The notes under the pieces are model-generated. The model ran no database searches. It had not been told where the DNA came from and was given only the letters and a program-made list of their open reading frames with translations. Below, one piece after another: positions 62,279 through 64,000 of a DNA stretch of 64,000 nucleotides (its first letter is position 1; each line of letters begins with the position of its first letter). The stretch is from Paguma larvata (Eukaryota > Chordata > Mammalia > Carnivora > Viverridae): contig CM057826.1 in the NCBI GenBank assembly GCA_030068075.1, positions 109,595,746 to 109,659,745 of the forward strand, read 5' to 3'. The position numbers and the translations under genes are program-made.

Positions 62279-63064
62279 TGCTTACAGAATAGAAATTGGA
62301 GTTCTTGCAACTGTTTCTTTGAATTCAAAAACACCGTGTAACACCTCATCTTGCTTCTAATCCACTACTTTGGGAACTCAGGAATTCGAAATATGTCAAC
62401 CACATATATTGCTTTGTATATAAATGTATATATGCATGTGGTTCCATCTTACTCCAAATATCAAGGATTACCAAAAAAGTAACTGCAATTCCACATTTAA
62501 CTTTAAGACGTCAACACTGAGGTTTTTAAATGCCTGTAGAAAGCTTTGCTCTTAATGTATTTGTTATATTTGCTGCCCATTGTGGCACAAAATTTTAGGA
62601 TGGACGCCTTTGCCAAGTCACTACCAACTTTCCTCCCCATCTGGGAGTTCTTCCTCCACATCCTTACACAGAAGGCAGCTTGGCCTCCCATGGCCTCCAG
62701 AGGCAGCCTCTCCTATTGTGTAAAAGCTCCGATTGTGAGAAGGTCCTGATATCACTGCATTCCAAGGAGAGTTCTCAGTTGCTTTTTAAAAGTGAGCAGA
62801 GTCTTGAGTCAAGATTTTCTTAATGATAATGTTGTAGTCTTGAAATAAGGAGATGACCTCATACTTTTTCTTATGTCATTTACCTTAATGTTACATAAAT
62901 TCTTTTTTATATATATATAGCACTTTTATAATAAATTTTAAGAGGACCAACTCACCGTTTTTGTTTTTATTATAAATATTATTTTATAAAAGGCATCAGT
63001 GCAAATTATCTCAACAGTGTTTGGGGATAAAAGAGTATCTCCAAGGCCACAAGCCAGCCCCCAG
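62279..63064. other. Intergenic: no gene recognised
   Basis: A/T-rich unassigned sequence with (TA)n near 62912-62920. Opposed short frames at 62503-62749 show no family signature. Confidence 0.6.
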
Positions 63065-63410
63065 CCCATCGGGAATCCCCCCTGGCAATCAACCAGCCTC
63101 CCCACAGTCGTACATGCCTGCTTCCAGTCTCTTCTCCATACTGCAGCCAGACTCATCTTTTTGAAAGTCCTATCTGATTATGTCCCTCTCCTGCATAAAA
63201 CATTTAATTTCCTCATCAGTCTCAGAATAAAGACCAAAATGCCTACCACAGCCCACAAAGCCCCATGTGAATATGTCTCTAGCTTCATCCTGTTACCTGC
63301 CCCAGCCCTCCATGCTGCACATCCTTAGTGCCTCCACCTCGTCATGTTCTTGAAGGTGCCACTTCCTCTGTCGGAAAGCTCTGTTTCCACCACATGCACC
63401 ACTCCCTGCC
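63065..63410 (+). repeat. L2 LINE fragment
   Basis: ccagactcatctttttgaaa gtcctatctgattatgtccc, aataaagaccaaaatgccta, cacaaagccccatgtga: characteristic L2 3' body. The 62999-63328 frame lies in it. Confidence 0.75.
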
Positions 63411-63640
63411 AGGGTTATATGTTGTCATTTCTCTTGGGTAAGTACCTAGGAGTGAGATTGTTACATTATAGGCTAAGTGTATGTTTAACTTTAAAAGAAA
63501 CTGCCAGTTGCTTTCCAAAGTAGCTGTACCAGTACTATACGGCAGTGTATGAAAGTTCCAGTTGCTTCAAGTCCTTGCTAGCACTTGGCATTGGTAGTCT
63601 TCATTATATGCTGTATTTTTAACAAAGCATAAAATGATAT
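63410..63640 (-). repeat. L1M fragment, reverse orientation
   Basis: cttgggtaagtacctaggag tgagattgttacattatagg, gaaactgccagttgctttcc, gtatgaaagttccagttgct: the reverse of an L1M 3' segment. Confidence 0.7.
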
Positions 63641-63644
63641 CCAC

Positions 63645-63876
63645 TTATGAGGTTATGCTAAAATGCCTAGAAGAGAAAAGCATAAGAGACTCATAGAGAA
63701 CAAAGTAAGGGTTCCTGGAGGGAGGTAAGTGGGGGATGGGCTAAATAGGTGATGGATATTAAGGAGGACACTTGTGATGAGCCCTGGGTGTGGTATGTAA
63801 GTGATAAATCCCTCAATTCTACACCTGAAATTAGTTTAACCATTTATGTTAACTAGAATTTAAATAAGAATTTGAA
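63645..63876 (+). mobile_element. Carnivore LINE-1 3' end
   Basis: aaaagcataagagactcata gagaacaaagtaagggttcc, gatattaaggaggacacttg tgatgagccctgggtgtg: matches the carnivore L1 3' UTR, older than the scrap at 5063. Runs into an (ATCA)n tract. Confidence 0.8.
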
Positions 63877-63902
63877 ATCAATCAGTCAATCAATCAATCA
63901 AT
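63877..63902. repeat. (ATCA)n short tandem repeat
   Basis: atcaatcagtcaatcaatca atca, a tetranucleotide repeat at the end of the L1 copy. Confidence 0.92.
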
Positions 63903-64000
63903 GCATAGAAGATGAGCAAGGCCTTTGAATTCATTTTGTGAGAGTGCCTGGTCTCCAACTCCAAGCCTTCATAGCAATAACCTTTAGCCAGCTCCTGTGA

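Overview
This window is a stretch of mammalian nuclear genome, almost certainly from a carnivore and most probably a cat (Felidae). At least 29 tRNA-Lys-derived carnivore SINEs of the feline type lie in both orientations, many with clean target-site duplications, together with carnivore LINE-1 3' ends and older mammalian repeats (MIR, L2, L1M, MaLR/ERV LTRs, hAT elements). No bacterial or organelle genes, CRISPR arrays or prokaryotic operons are present. Most open reading frames in the window are chance frames in introns, repeats or intergenic DNA.

Left half (1-32,550): the 3' part of ANKRD55 on the + strand. Six coding exons can be placed to the base from conserved protein sequence, AG/GT splice sites and exact phase agreement: 2476-2604, 14233-14417, 18471-18638, 21733-22394, 30027-30119 and 32105-32226. 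They join into 452 codons plus a stop. This is the end of the ankyrin-repeat domain followed by the basic, low-complexity C-terminal tail; about 160 N-terminal residues are coded to the left of the window. A short 3' UTR with AATAAA at 32525-32530 follows. Introns contain only repeats and unassigned sequence.

Right half (32,550-64,000): no intact protein-coding gene recognised. In mammals ANKRD55 is transcribed towards IL6ST, so this is probably the ANKRD55-IL6ST intergenic interval, with IL6ST beyond the right edge (inference from human gene order). It holds two processed pseudogenes, both on the - strand and about 3 kb apart. One is a GC-rich, essentially full-length ferritin light chain (FTL) retrocopy at about 38,462-39,345 that still carries the 5' UTR iron-responsive element and the 3' UTR polyadenylation signal. 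The other is a succinate dehydrogenase subunit D (SDHD) retrocopy at about 42,312-42,795. The rest is a patchwork of SINEs, LTR fragments, MIR/L2 and nested elements, notably a hAT-type element at 60,007-62,278 containing an inverted L1M 3' end and three SINEs.

The observations most worth checking are the FTL retrocopy with a well-preserved IRE hairpin, a perfect 93-bp direct repeat 1.3 kb apart inside an ANKRD55 intron, the SDHD retrocopy, and several SINE insertions young enough to be polymorphic. I found no evidence of a previously undescribed multi-gene system.
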